Source: Oscillospiraceae bacterium
Lineage (GTDB): Bacteria > Bacillota_A > Clostridia > Oscillospirales > Oscillospiraceae
Length of the DNA stretch: 18,365 nucleotides
Direction of reading: 5' to 3'
NCBI GenBank assembly: GCA_017415945.1
Contig: JAFQDR010000032.1
Span: forward strand, 1-18,365
Shown: one piece after another, positions 7,260 to 14,521 of the stretch
Layout: each line of letters opens with the position of its first letter
Numbering within the stretch: position 1 is the stretch's first letter
Translations under genes and position numbers: made by a program
Notes under the pieces: model-generated
Told to the model about the DNA's origin: nothing
The model's input: the letters and a program-made list of their open reading frames with translations, nothing else
Database searches by the model: none

Positions 7260-8588
7260 TTAGCCCACAGTGAGCTTTTCCTGTGGCAGCATTGCGGTTA
7301 AATGACGATTGCGGGACATGGTTGCGAAGATGATGGTCAGCCCGCCCACACGGCCCAGATACATCAGTGCAATCAGGATCATGCGGGACAGCAGCCCCAG
7401 CTGCGGGGTGATTCCCAATGTAAGCCCTACGGTTGCCACCGCAGAGGCTGTTTCAAACAGGCAGGTAAGGAATGGCAGCTGCTCCGTTCGGCTGATGATC
7501 ACAGTGCCGACAATCAAAAGACCGGTGTACATGGTCACGATGGTTGCGGCGCTGCGTACAGTATCCCCGTCGATGCGGCGACCGAAGAAATGGGTGTGGG
7601 AGCGGTGACGGAATACGGATATGGCTGTGGAGCACATGACCGCGAAGGTGGTGGTTTTCATACCGCCTGCTGTGGATCCGGGAGATCCGCCGATAAGCAT
7701 GAGGGCCACCATGATCACGATGCCGGATTCCGTCAGCAGAGTCAAATCCGCGGTGTTGAACCCTGCGGTTCTTGCGGTGGCGGACTGGAACAGTGCTGCC
7801 CAAAATCGCTGTCCTGCCGGTAAACTGCCAAATTCAAAGAAATAGAAATATAGGGCAGGGAACAGCAGCAGAGCGGAGGTGCTTGTTATGATGACCTTGC
7901 TCTGCATTCGATAGCGGCGGAGGTCGGTCTTGCATCTGCGGATATCTTCCCAGGTCAAAAAACCAATGCCGCCTACCACGATCAAAGTCACAATGGTTAG
8001 ATTGATGATGGGATGGCTGATATAGTGTGTCAGAGAGGAATAGGGGCTACGTACGCCCATTAGGTCAAAGCCCGCATTGCAAAAAGCGGAAACAGAGTGG
8101 AACAGGCTGTACCATAGGCCCTTTCCGAAACCGAAGTCCCTGCAAAATGTGGGAAACATGACAGCGGTCCCAATCAGTTCAATCAGCAGTGATGTGCGGA
8201 TGATAAAGCCTGTCAGCTCTACGATGCCCCCCATATTATGAGCGGAGATGGATTCCTGCATGGTACTGCGCTGCTTCAAACTGACCTTTTGTCCGGACAG
8301 GGTGCTCAGTGCCACAGCAACAGTGACCACGCCCATACCGCCGATCTGAATCAGCAGAATGATCACGGCTTGGCCAAAGCCGGACCAATAGCTTGCGGTG
8401 TCGTGTACGATCAGTCCCGTCACGCACACGGCGGAGGTAGCAGTGAACAGAGCGTCGGAAAAGCTCGTCCACTGCCTTGCTTGCGTGGAGAAGGGGAGAC
8501 ATAGCAGTACAGCACCTAACAGGATCAGCACGGCAAAGCCGAGAATAATGATTTGGGAGGAACTAAGCTGTGAGATATATTTTTTCAT
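7260..8588 (-). CDS. ktrB: Ktr/Trk potassium transporter, membrane subunit
   Basis: This 442-residue integral membrane protein imports K+. The four pseudo-repeats of the selectivity filter are visible: SAVCVTG (52-58), SAFCNAG (167-173), TARTAGF (271-277) and SAVATVG (382-388). The intramembrane gate loop GGSPGSTAGGMK (300-311) and the family signature LGRVGGLTI (411-419) are present. Length and partner favour KtrB over the longer TrkH. The ATG at 8588 follows AAGGAA. It is the first gene downstream of a c-di-AMP riboswitch (8700-8820) and its terminator (8617-8650). When c-di-AMP signals enough K+, both genes should be shut off at transcription. Confidence 0.94.
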   Translation of the reverse strand: MKKYISQLSSSQIIILGFAVLILLGAVLLCLPFSTQARQWTSFSDALFTATSAVCVTGLIVHDTASYWSGFGQAVIILLIQIGGMGVVTVAVALSTLSGQKVSLKQRSTMQESISAHNMGGIVELTGFIIRTSLLIELIGTAVMFPTFCRDFGFGKGLWYSLFHSVSAFCNAGFDLMGVRSPYSSLTHYISHPIINLTIVTLIVVGGIGFLTWEDIRRCKTDLRRYRMQSKVIITSTSALLLFPALYFYFFEFGSLPAGQRFWAALFQSATARTAGFNTADLTLLTESGIVIMVALMLIGGSPGSTAGGMKTTTFAVMCSTAISVFRHRSHTHFFGRRIDGDTVRSAATIVTMYTGLLIVGTVIISRTEQLPFLTCLFETASAVATVGLTLGITPQLGLLSRMILIALMYLGRVGGLTIIFATMSRNRHLTAMLPQEKLTVG

Positions 8589-8616
8589 TGTGATTCCTTA
8601 TACAGTAAGATCGACT

Positions 8617-8650
8617 GAAAGAGAAATGCCGCCTTAAAAACAGGCGGCAT
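8617..8650 (-). terminator. Riboswitch-controlled terminator upstream of ktrB
   Basis: On the minus strand ATGCCGCCT (8650-8642), a 7-nt loop and AGGCGGCAT (8634-8626) make a 9-bp GC-rich stem followed by TTCTCTTTC. It sits between the c-di-AMP aptamer and ktrB, as expected for an expression platform that stops transcription when ligand is bound. Confidence 0.8.
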
Positions 8651-8699
8651 AGAAAATGACAACGAACCTATGGAGCTGCTCCACAGGCTGAAATACTGT

Positions 8700-8820
8700 T
8701 GTACCTTCTTGTGCCGACGAGATTAGCTGACGGGTTCGAAGAAGAAGGTCTTCTACCGCGAAATACGGATACACCCCAATATTGGTTCTCCCGCTGTCAT
8801 AAGACATTAAGCACTTCAAA
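8700..8820 (-). ncRNA. c-di-AMP riboswitch (ydaO/yuaA type)
   Basis: The minus strand carries the two most conserved blocks of the ydaO family. The first is AGCGGGAGAACCAATATTGG followed by GGTGTATCCG (about 8793-8764). The second is CTTCTTCGAACCCGTCAGCT followed by AATCTCGTCGGC (about 8741-8709). GTGC near the 5' end can pair with GCAC at the 3' end as the closing stem. The aptamer is followed by a GC-rich terminator and then ktrB. Riboswitches of this class are known to repress K+ importers. A 61-codon frame crosses this RNA but is not a gene. Confidence 0.93.
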
Positions 8821-8847
8821 CGTAACAGAAAATGGAACTTTCGTCAA
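8819..8847 (-). promoter_or_regulatory. Possible promoter of the riboswitch-ktrBA transcript
   Basis: TTGACG (8847-8842), 17 nt, and TACGTT (8824-8819) preceded by TGT (extended -10) would start RNA near 8812, exactly where the closing stem of the aptamer begins. The -10 box itself is weak. Confidence 0.4.
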
Positions 8848-8901
8848 GTACGAGCTGCGACGGAGCTGTTAAAAATATCATATCAATAACGGATATCATC
8901 A

Positions 8902-8930
8902 TTGGCAAAGGTTTTAGGATTTGCTAACAC
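8902..8930 (+). promoter_or_regulatory. Orphan copy of the dps-type operator promoter
   Basis: TTGGCA (8902-8907), a 17-nt spacer and TAACAC (8925-8930) align with the dps promoter at 13833. Similarity extends on both sides from about 8886 to 8953, including GTCAAGAAAAGGA downstream. The spacer keeps TTAG...CTAA, a degraded form of the dps palindrome. No gene follows on this strand, only the 3' end of the convergent surface-protein gene. A weak hairpin TCCC...GGGA (8963-8980) with TTTTTCAATTTT follows, so a very short transcript is possible. Confidence 0.5.
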
Positions 8931-9026
8931 ATGGTCAAGAAAAGGAGCAGCACCCCTTCAATTCCCTACATTAGGTGGGATTTTTCAATTTTACCGAACC
9001 GGTGCAGCTGCGTGTGGCATATTTTG

Positions 9027-10517
9027 TTATCGGGAATACATCCAAGAGTATAGCTTCCAGCCTGTGACCATGTACAGATTGGGGCTGCGTCCCGTTTTTT
9101 TGGTGACCGCCATTTCCAGCTCTGTATCACAGACATAGCGCTGCTTGCCCTCGGTTCGTTCTACCCAGCCGTGAGGGGCACTGTTGCCGCCCACAACACC
9201 GCTGACCAGAGTCCAGTCTTCACCCAGTACACGGGTCAGCTCATAGAACACGGCGGCATAGCTGTAGCAGTTGCCGTATTTGGTGGTGAGCATTTTATAT
9301 GCTGCGGTTTCGCCCCAGTCGTTGGTGCGGCGCTTGTACTTTTCGATGCGCAGATAGGTGAAGCTGTTAACGGTATAGTCAAAGGCTGCCCGACGACGTT
9401 CCTCCGCTGTCATATTGGGCGTAATGATCTCGTCGGTGATTTCCAAGAGCAGAGCATCCAGCTCGGGCATACCGGTGGTAAAGCGTCCGTTTTCGTCATA
9501 GAGGAAGCCCTCTGCTTCTTCATTGCTTACCAGGAACCCATCCTCACCCACGCAGTAGTGCCAGTCATCAACAAAGACTCTGCCGGGGGCGATGGGGTCT
9601 GGCTTTTCCCAATTCTTGCGCTTTTCTCTGCCGTCCCGAATCACATAGGTATGGGACACCATGGCCTCTGTTAAATCACCGTAGTGGGGGTGTTCGGGGC
9701 GCATGTCGGGGAATTTCCCTGCGGCGCGGGTGGTTACATTGGTGGCGGGCTGTCTGCCCAGAATACGGTTCATCAATGCGGCGGCCTCTCCGCGAGTGAT
9801 GGTTTCGTCTGCCTTGGCTTCGATACTGCTGCCCCAATCGATCCAGTCCAGAGATGCGGCTTGAACGAACGCATTGTAGTATGCATCACCTTCCGCAAGA
9901 TCCGCGAAGCATACCGTGCTGCGCTTGGCAGGGTAAAACGCGGTCAGCAGCTCCATCAGCTCCCCGCGGGTAATGGCTTGGTCACTGCTGAATCTTTCAT
10001 GCCGATCTATCAGCTTCAGGGTGTACAGGGTGCCGACGGCTATGTAATAGTCATTGTTTTCCTGCTTGCCTGCGTAGTGCCCTGCGCATTTTACGGGCAG
10101 CTCATAAAGATTGCAGATCATTTGGGCGGCTTCTCCCCGTGTCAAAGGGATGTCGGGCTGTGCAAAACCACCTGCGCCCAAGGGCATATAGGCTCTGTGG
10201 GCTTCGGTTTCCAATGCGATCATATACTTGGCAGTCAGGTGAAGATCCTCTCGCGGTCTCAAATCCTCGGGCCAAATCAGCTCACCGTTTTCGTCCTCCC
10301 AGCCTATAAAGGTATAGTGCGGTTTATCCACGGGTTCGGGCATGAAATGTGGGGTGAAGCCGATGAGTGTTTTCCCTCGGGTGGTGGTGCCGTCTCCGTT
10401 TACAAAGGTGACGGACACGGTATCGGTAAGATACAGCACATAGCCAAGGAGACACAGTCCCAAAAGCAGACAGACCAAAAGCACGATCACATGGCTTTTT
10501 GTTGTTGTATTGCTCAT
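9027..10517 (-). CDS. SLH-domain surface protein with transglutaminase-like domain
   Basis: This is a 496-residue exported protein. An N-terminal membrane segment (residues 9-30) is followed by a Listeria-Bacteroides/InlB-type repeat (SVTFVNGDG...FIGWEDENG...LTAKY, 35-98). Then come three S-layer-homology repeats, marked by LTRGEAAQMI (125-134), ITRGELMELL (182-191) and ITRGEAAALM (240-249). The C-terminal transglutaminase-like core has a plausible triad: Cys417 in GNCYSYAAVF, His449 in APHGWVE and Asp464 in YVCDTELE. SLH repeats normally hold proteins to pyruvylated wall polymers, and transglutaminase-like domains act as peptidases or crosslinkers. The ATG overlaps the lipoprotein stop as ATGA, implying translational coupling. 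It is the last gene of the acyltransferase operon. Substrate unknown. Confidence 0.88.
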   Translation of the reverse strand: MSNTTTKSHVIVLLVCLLLGLCLLGYVLYLTDTVSVTFVNGDGTTTRGKTLIGFTPHFMPEPVDKPHYTFIGWEDENGELIWPEDLRPREDLHLTAKYMIALETEAHRAYMPLGAGGFAQPDIPLTRGEAAQMICNLYELPVKCAGHYAGKQENNDYYIAVGTLYTLKLIDRHERFSSDQAITRGELMELLTAFYPAKRSTVCFADLAEGDAYYNAFVQAASLDWIDWGSSIEAKADETITRGEAAALMNRILGRQPATNVTTRAAGKFPDMRPEHPHYGDLTEAMVSHTYVIRDGREKRKNWEKPDPIAPGRVFVDDWHYCVGEDGFLVSNEEAEGFLYDENGRFTTGMPELDALLLEITDEIITPNMTAEERRRAAFDYTVNSFTYLRIEKYKRRTNDWGETAAYKMLTTKYGNCYSYAAVFYELTRVLGEDWTLVSGVVGGNSAPHGWVERTEGKQRYVCDTELEMAVTKKTGRSPNLYMVTGWKLYSWMYSR

Positions 10518-10858
10518 GATGCAAGCACTACGCGAACAATTTCGCTGCTTCCTTCCTTGTAAGTGTACACAGTGAATCCGTCATACACCAGATTACCGTC
10601 CTTGCCGGGGCCCAGACAGCTGGAAGCATAGTCGCTTTCCAGAGGCTCACCGATGACCGCAATCAGCTCGTCGACCTCACAGTCGATGTAGGACTGGGCA
10701 ATTTCCATGGGGGAAGCTGTGGGAGCGGGGGAAGCCGTGACCTCCACTGTGGGCTTGGGTGTGGGCACGGGGGTGGCAGCGGCATCGCTGCTGTCGGAAC
10801 TGCCGCAGCCGCTCAAGCACAGAAGCAGGGCTGCTGTCAATACGAGCGTTTTCTTCAT
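10514..10858 (-). CDS. Small lipoprotein of unknown function
   Basis: This 114-residue protein starts MKKTLVLTAALLLCLSGCGS, a lipoprotein signal peptide with lipobox LSGC and lipidated Cys18. A low-complexity Ala/Pro/Thr/Ser linker (about 19-50) resembles a wall-spanning tether. A small domain of about 64 residues ends the protein (EIAQSYIDCEVDELIAVIGE...YTYKEGSSEIVRVVL). I do not recognise that domain. It starts 12 bp after the DHHW gene and overlaps the SLH gene by 4 bp, so it is made with them and is likely displayed on the outer face of the membrane. It may be an accessory factor of the same surface system. Confidence 0.85.
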   Translation of the reverse strand: MKKTLVLTAALLLCLSGCGSSDSSDAAATPVPTPKPTVEVTASPAPTASPMEIAQSYIDCEVDELIAVIGEPLESDYASSCLGPGKDGNLVYDGFTVYTYKEGSSEIVRVVLAS

Positions 10859-10870
10859 ATTGGTTCTCCT

Positions 10871-12229
10871 TTAGTTCAGAGTAATGGGGTATGCGATCAA
10901 TTGACCATCCTTTTGTCCTATAAAGGACAGTGCGGTCAAATCCAAATCAGCGGGGAGAAAGGCACTGCCTTGCCGCAGATTGCCCTCGAAAATCGTGCAG
11001 CACTCAAATACTTGATCTGTAGCTGCAATATAGAGTGGGCTTCCTTCATCGGCGATGCTGTAATCTGCGGTGGCGATAATTTGCACAAGATCATCGGTTT
11101 CTTTTCCTATTTCCGCGGGTACAGCTAAGCTTGCGATTTGGTGCGCTTCAATATTTCGAACGGGTGCGGGGAAAATCGGCGGGGTTTCCCAGAGCTGCGA
11201 GAGATTTCGTTCCACCAGCTCAATGACCACCGCAGTGGCTTCCCGTTGGGCTGCCTCCGTCAAATCGTAGGAAGCGGAGCGAGAGAAAAAGGCCTTGCCG
11301 AAGGCCTGTGCCAAATAGGGGTGCAGGGAGATGCCGAAGCTGTCACGCCAGCAAACCAGACTGCCTGTGGCGGAATCGCAGCTTGTTTCGATTTTGATGG
11401 CATTGCCGCCGTTGGGCTCAGAGTCATAGCGGAAGCTGAAGCCCTTGGCAGGCGCATAGTCGCTTTCCGTTTCCTTGCCTGTGGGATACAGCATCTCATA
11501 CAGGTCGCCTTTGTGGGCTTTACTCAGTGTGAATTCTTCGGCGAAATATTCGGAGGTGATATGCAGAGTTTCCAAGATGGCATCTGCTGCCAGCGCAGCG
11601 CCCTTGCCGTTCCAGTGGGAGTCGGTTTGGAAATACAGCACTTCGCTTTGCCTGCCGAAAGCGGCAAATAAATCTGCATGGACTACACCCAATACATCCA
11701 GCTGCTTGGTCAGCAGGAGAGCATTGCTTTCCTCTCTGTTGGGAATATGAGAGGGCATATGTGCGGGATAGAGACTGTTTTTGTTCGGTGCGATGACGAA
11801 GATGAACTCTGCACCCAAGCTGTGTGCGTATTCCTGCATCAGTGCAAGATTGGATGCTGCGTAGGCAATGCGCTCGTTGTCGGCACAGATTCCCATATAA
11901 TCATCCTCGGTGGAGGCGTAAAACAGCCAATCCTCCTTCCCGAGAACCACCTGCTCCTGTACGGAAGTATGCAGCAGCTTGGTGTTGAGCTTTGCCCAAG
12001 CGGTTACCAGCTCTTGGCGGAAGGCAAAGCGATCGGCAATGTAATCCTCTGTGTCATCTGCAACGCTCATGTTGAAACTGCCGTCTCGCTGTGTGAGCTT
12101 GGGTGGATTGGCGAGAATTTCATTGGCTGCAGCCTCGGAAGGTCCAAAAATCAGCATACCAAGGAAGGGTGTCAGACAAATCAGAAGAAATAATCCGATA
12201 TATAAAAGGTGGAGCATTTTGTTTTTCAT
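10871..12229 (-). CDS. DHHW/AlgJ-AlgX-like protein (O-acetylation partner)
   Basis: This SGNH-hydrolase-like protein of the DHHW family resembles AlgJ/AlgX, which act with MBOAT proteins to place acetyl groups on exported polysaccharides. A signal anchor (residues 5-28) precedes an extracytoplasmic domain. Visible motifs are YIADRFAFRQEL, VVLGKEDWLFY, APNKNSLYP, the Asp-Ser-His-Trp catalytic box QTDSHWNGKGA (203-206 for DSHW), and the serine motif WRDSFGIS. I choose ATG 12229 (452 residues) rather than GTG 12238, because AGGTGG overlaps that GTG and sits 5 nt before the ATG. It lies 12 bp after the MBOAT gene, as in alginate and related acetylation operons. The polymer acylated is unknown. 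Confidence 0.9.
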   Translation of the reverse strand: MKNKMLHLLYIGLFLLICLTPFLGMLIFGPSEAAANEILANPPKLTQRDGSFNMSVADDTEDYIADRFAFRQELVTAWAKLNTKLLHTSVQEQVVLGKEDWLFYASTEDDYMGICADNERIAYAASNLALMQEYAHSLGAEFIFVIAPNKNSLYPAHMPSHIPNREESNALLLTKQLDVLGVVHADLFAAFGRQSEVLYFQTDSHWNGKGAALAADAILETLHITSEYFAEEFTLSKAHKGDLYEMLYPTGKETESDYAPAKGFSFRYDSEPNGGNAIKIETSCDSATGSLVCWRDSFGISLHPYLAQAFGKAFFSRSASYDLTEAAQREATAVVIELVERNLSQLWETPPIFPAPVRNIEAHQIASLAVPAEIGKETDDLVQIIATADYSIADEGSPLYIAATDQVFECCTIFEGNLRQGSAFLPADLDLTALSFIGQKDGQLIAYPITLN

Positions 12230-12241
12230 ACATTCCACCTC

Positions 12242-13657
12242 TTAAAATTGAAAATAAATGAAGGGGTTAAAACCGCCCTGAGACAAGCTCATGATGCTCA
12301 GCAGCAGAATTGCCAGACTGGCTGCGTATTTTATGGGCGCAAGGAAGGGCGTGTTCCGCAGTCTGCGCTCCGAAAGCTGTGCGATGCCCCCGCAGAGTAC
12401 AATGGCTCCGAGGAGTGACAATGCTGCGCTGCCTGTAAGCAGGCTGTGCAGCAGGTAGCTGCCGTTGGGGGCTGTGCGGAACAGAAACATGGAGCTGACC
12501 ATAGTCCATGCATCGGCTACGGTATCTGCACGGAACAGCACAAACAGCAGCATAACACACAGCAGGGTATAGCAGCGGGAGAGCAGCCGCCCCGTGGGGC
12601 TTTTGCTGAGTCTTTCTGTGGGCAGAACCCCAAAGTCCTCCAGTGCGGACAGGATACCGTGGAGAACACCCCATAGGATAAAGGTATAGTTGGCACCGTG
12701 CCAAATGCCTGTGCATAAGAATACGATCATGCGGTTGATGGCTGCGCGGGTCTTACCCATACGGTTTCCTCCCAGAGGAATGTACAAGTACTCTCTGAAC
12801 CATGTGGACAGGGAAATATGCCATCGTCTCCAGAAGTCTCGGATGCTGACTGCTGCATAAGGATAGTTGAAGTTCTCCTTGAGACGGAAACCGAACATAC
12901 GGCTCATACCGATCGCCATATCACTGTAGCCACTGAAATCGAAATAAATCTGCATCATATAGCAGATGCCGCCCAGCCAAGCCAGTCGGTAATCCATACC
13001 TGCGGCTAAATGCCTGTTGAATACTGCATCGGCCACGAAGCCCATGGGATTGGAAAGGAGAACTTTCTTCCCCAAGCCTGCAATGAAGCGGCAGATGCCC
13101 AATGCGGTATCTTCTACGGTGGTATTGCGGCTGCTGATCTGTTCGGCAATGTCGTGGTATTTGACGATGGGTCCTGCAATCAGCTGGGGGAAGAAGGAAA
13201 TATACAGCAGTACCGTCAGCAGACTGCGGCTGCCGCTTGTTCTGTCACGGTACACATCAATTACATAACTCATGCCTTGAAAGGTGAAGAAAGAAATCCC
13301 GATGGGCAGTTCGATGCCCGGAAGGGGCAGAGCGGTATGGAGCAGTCCGTTGAGGTTTTCGATGATAAAATCCGTGTATTTGTACACACCCAAAATCCCC
13401 AGATTCAGCAGCACCGCAAGGGTCAAAATTGCCTTTCGGTGACGGAGCTTGGGCACCATCAGCAGCAGGCCTGCGCAGTAATTCAGCAGGATGGACCCGA
13501 TAAACAGGGGAACTCGATAAAGCTGCCCGAAGGAATAGAAGACCAGACTGGCAGCTGCCAGCAGTGCGTTTTTGTGGGACAGTTTCGGCATCAACTGATA
13601 TAGGATATATACCAATGGCAGAAACGCAAACAAAAAGATCGGAGAGCTGAATACCAA
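12242..13657 (-). CDS. MBOAT-family O-acyltransferase (AlgI-like), TTG start
   Basis: This multi-pass membrane O-acyltransferase probably passes acyl groups across the membrane to its DHHW partner. The MBOAT core WRRWHISLSTWFREYLYIPLGG lies at 276-297, and the conserved histidine is His320 in GIWHGANYTF. PIGISFFTFQGMSYVIDVYR and QIYFDFSGYSDMAIG are also classic AlgI/DltB-family stretches. I place the start at TTG 13657 (471 residues). AGGAG at 13670-13666 is 8 nt upstream, and the product then begins M-VFSSPIFLFAFLPLV, the usual AlgI N terminus. The GTG at 13666 lies inside the ribosome site. It is the first gene of a four-gene unit with a good promoter at 13709-13737. Confidence 0.94.
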   Translation of the reverse strand: MVFSSPIFLFAFLPLVYILYQLMPKLSHKNALLAAASLVFYSFGQLYRVPLFIGSILLNYCAGLLLMVPKLRHRKAILTLAVLLNLGILGVYKYTDFIIENLNGLLHTALPLPGIELPIGISFFTFQGMSYVIDVYRDRTSGSRSLLTVLLYISFFPQLIAGPIVKYHDIAEQISSRNTTVEDTALGICRFIAGLGKKVLLSNPMGFVADAVFNRHLAAGMDYRLAWLGGICYMMQIYFDFSGYSDMAIGMSRMFGFRLKENFNYPYAAVSIRDFWRRWHISLSTWFREYLYIPLGGNRMGKTRAAINRMIVFLCTGIWHGANYTFILWGVLHGILSALEDFGVLPTERLSKSPTGRLLSRCYTLLCVMLLFVLFRADTVADAWTMVSSMFLFRTAPNGSYLLHSLLTGSAALSLLGAIVLCGGIAQLSERRLRNTPFLAPIKYAASLAILLLSIMSLSQGGFNPFIYFQF

Positions 13658-13708
13658 ATGATTCACTCCTTAGTGTCGAATCTTGTCGAAATTTCATAGT
13701 TATCATCC

Positions 13709-13737
13709 ATTTTATCCCTGAACAGCTTGTTTTACAA
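13709..13737 (-). promoter_or_regulatory. Promoter of the acyltransferase operon
   Basis: TTGTAA (13737-13732), a 17-nt spacer and TAAAAT (13714-13709) form a good sigma-A promoter. RNA would start near 13702 and give a leader of about 45 nt to the TTG start. Confidence 0.6.
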
Positions 13738-13832
13738 CTCTTTTTTCGTTGATTGCAATGAATTGGCACATTGCTGAAATTGATGGATGTATTTTATATA
13801 TAAAAAATTGCTAATAATAACGAATATTGTTA

Positions 13833-13861
13833 TTGACAAAGGTGTTAGGATATGCTAACAT
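13833..13861 (+). promoter_or_regulatory. dps promoter
   Basis: TTGACA (13833-13838), a 17-nt spacer and TAACAT (13856-13861) make a strong sigma-A promoter about 90 nt before the dps start. A palindrome covers the spacer and the -10 box. Confidence 0.75.
13843..13860. promoter_or_regulatory. Palindromic operator in the dps promoter
   Basis: TGTTAGGATATGCTAACA is an 18-bp palindrome with eight of nine pairs matched. It overlaps the -10, a position that would block RNA polymerase. The TTAG-type half sites resemble DtxR/IdeR-family iron boxes, and iron control of dps would make sense. The regulator identity is an inference; peroxide control (PerR) is also known for dps genes. Confidence 0.55.
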
Positions 13862-13959
13862 ATAGTCAAGAAAAGGAACACCAAACAAAAGGGTGTTTCG
13901 AATCTCAAAAAATTGGAAATACTCTCTCATATAAAAACACAAGAAAGGAACATACGACT

Positions 13960-14400
13960 ATGAAAAAAGAACTGGTAAATCTCTCCAACAACTATATCGC
14001 CAACATTGGCGTTTCTTATATTAAGCTCCACAACCTGCACTGGAATGTGATCGGCCATCAGTTCAAGGCGGTCCATGAGTATCTGGAAAGCCTGTACGAT
14101 GCTCTGGCAGACGTTCTGGATGAAGTAGCGGAGATCCTGAAGATGGACGGAGAAATGCCTCTGGGCAGCCTGAAGAAGTATCTGGAGGTAGCCTCCGTGG
14201 AAGAACTGGAAGACAAGGACTACTCCGTACAGGAAAGTCTGGAGATCGTTCTGAAGGATCTGGAGCTGCTGAAGGCACAGGCGGAAGATATCCGCAAGCT
14301 GGCAGCGGAGGAAGACCACTACGGTCTGGTGTCCTCTATGGAAGACCAGCTGGGCAATTACCGCAAGAACATCTGGTTCATTAAGGCAATGCTCAAGTAA
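13960..14400 (+). CDS. dps: Dps-family ferritin-like DNA protection/iron storage protein
   Basis: This 146-residue mini-ferritin should form a 12-subunit shell that oxidises Fe(II) with peroxide and stores iron. The ferroxidase residues at subunit interfaces are visible with exact Dps spacing: His27 in LHNLHWN, His39 in KAVHEYL, then Asp54 and Glu58 in DVLDEVAEIL. I choose ATG 13960 because AAGAAAGGAA precedes it and the protein then has normal length. The open frame upstream to 13852 runs back through the promoter. There is no long basic N-terminal tail, so direct DNA binding is uncertain. It is a single-gene unit with its own operator promoter and terminator. Confidence 0.93.
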   Translation: MKKELVNLSNNYIANIGVSYIKLHNLHWNVIGHQFKAVHEYLESLYDALADVLDEVAEILKMDGEMPLGSLKKYLEVASVEELEDKDYSVQESLEIVLKDLELLKAQAEDIRKLAAEEDHYGLVSSMEDQLGNYRKNIWFIKAMLK

Positions 14401-14458
14401 ATCAAAACGCTATCTACACTACCTTTCTCCTCTCTAAATGTTTCAACCCAAAACGGGG

Positions 14459-14487
14459 AACCGCCGCACGAAAGTGCGGCGGTTTTT
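14459..14487 (+). terminator. Intrinsic terminator after dps
   Basis: AACCGCCGCAC (14459-14469), a GAAA tetraloop and GTGCGGCGGTT (14474-14484) form a very stable stem, with five T residues at 14483-14487. It lies between the convergent dps and MATE genes. Confidence 0.92.
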
Positions 14488-14488
14488 C

Positions 14489-14514
14489 CGTAGGGACGCC
14501 TTTTGCAGGGGACC
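14489..14514 (+). repeat. GTAGGG-type repeat, partial
   Basis: CGTAGGGACGCCTTTTGCAG followed by GGGA starts directly after the dps terminator. It shares the GTAGGGACGCC head with the copy at 4172-4197 (reverse strand), but its hairpin is poorer. Confidence 0.5.
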
Positions 14515-14521
14515 GAAAGTT

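Noticed and set aside
8634..8819. 61-codon minus-strand frame upstream of ktrB
   Set aside because: It coincides with the c-di-AMP riboswitch and its terminator; the conserved sequence is RNA, not protein.
8902..9138. 78-codon plus-strand frame behind the orphan promoter
   Set aside because: It begins inside the promoter -35/spacer, has no ribosome site, and runs antisense into the end of the SLH gene.
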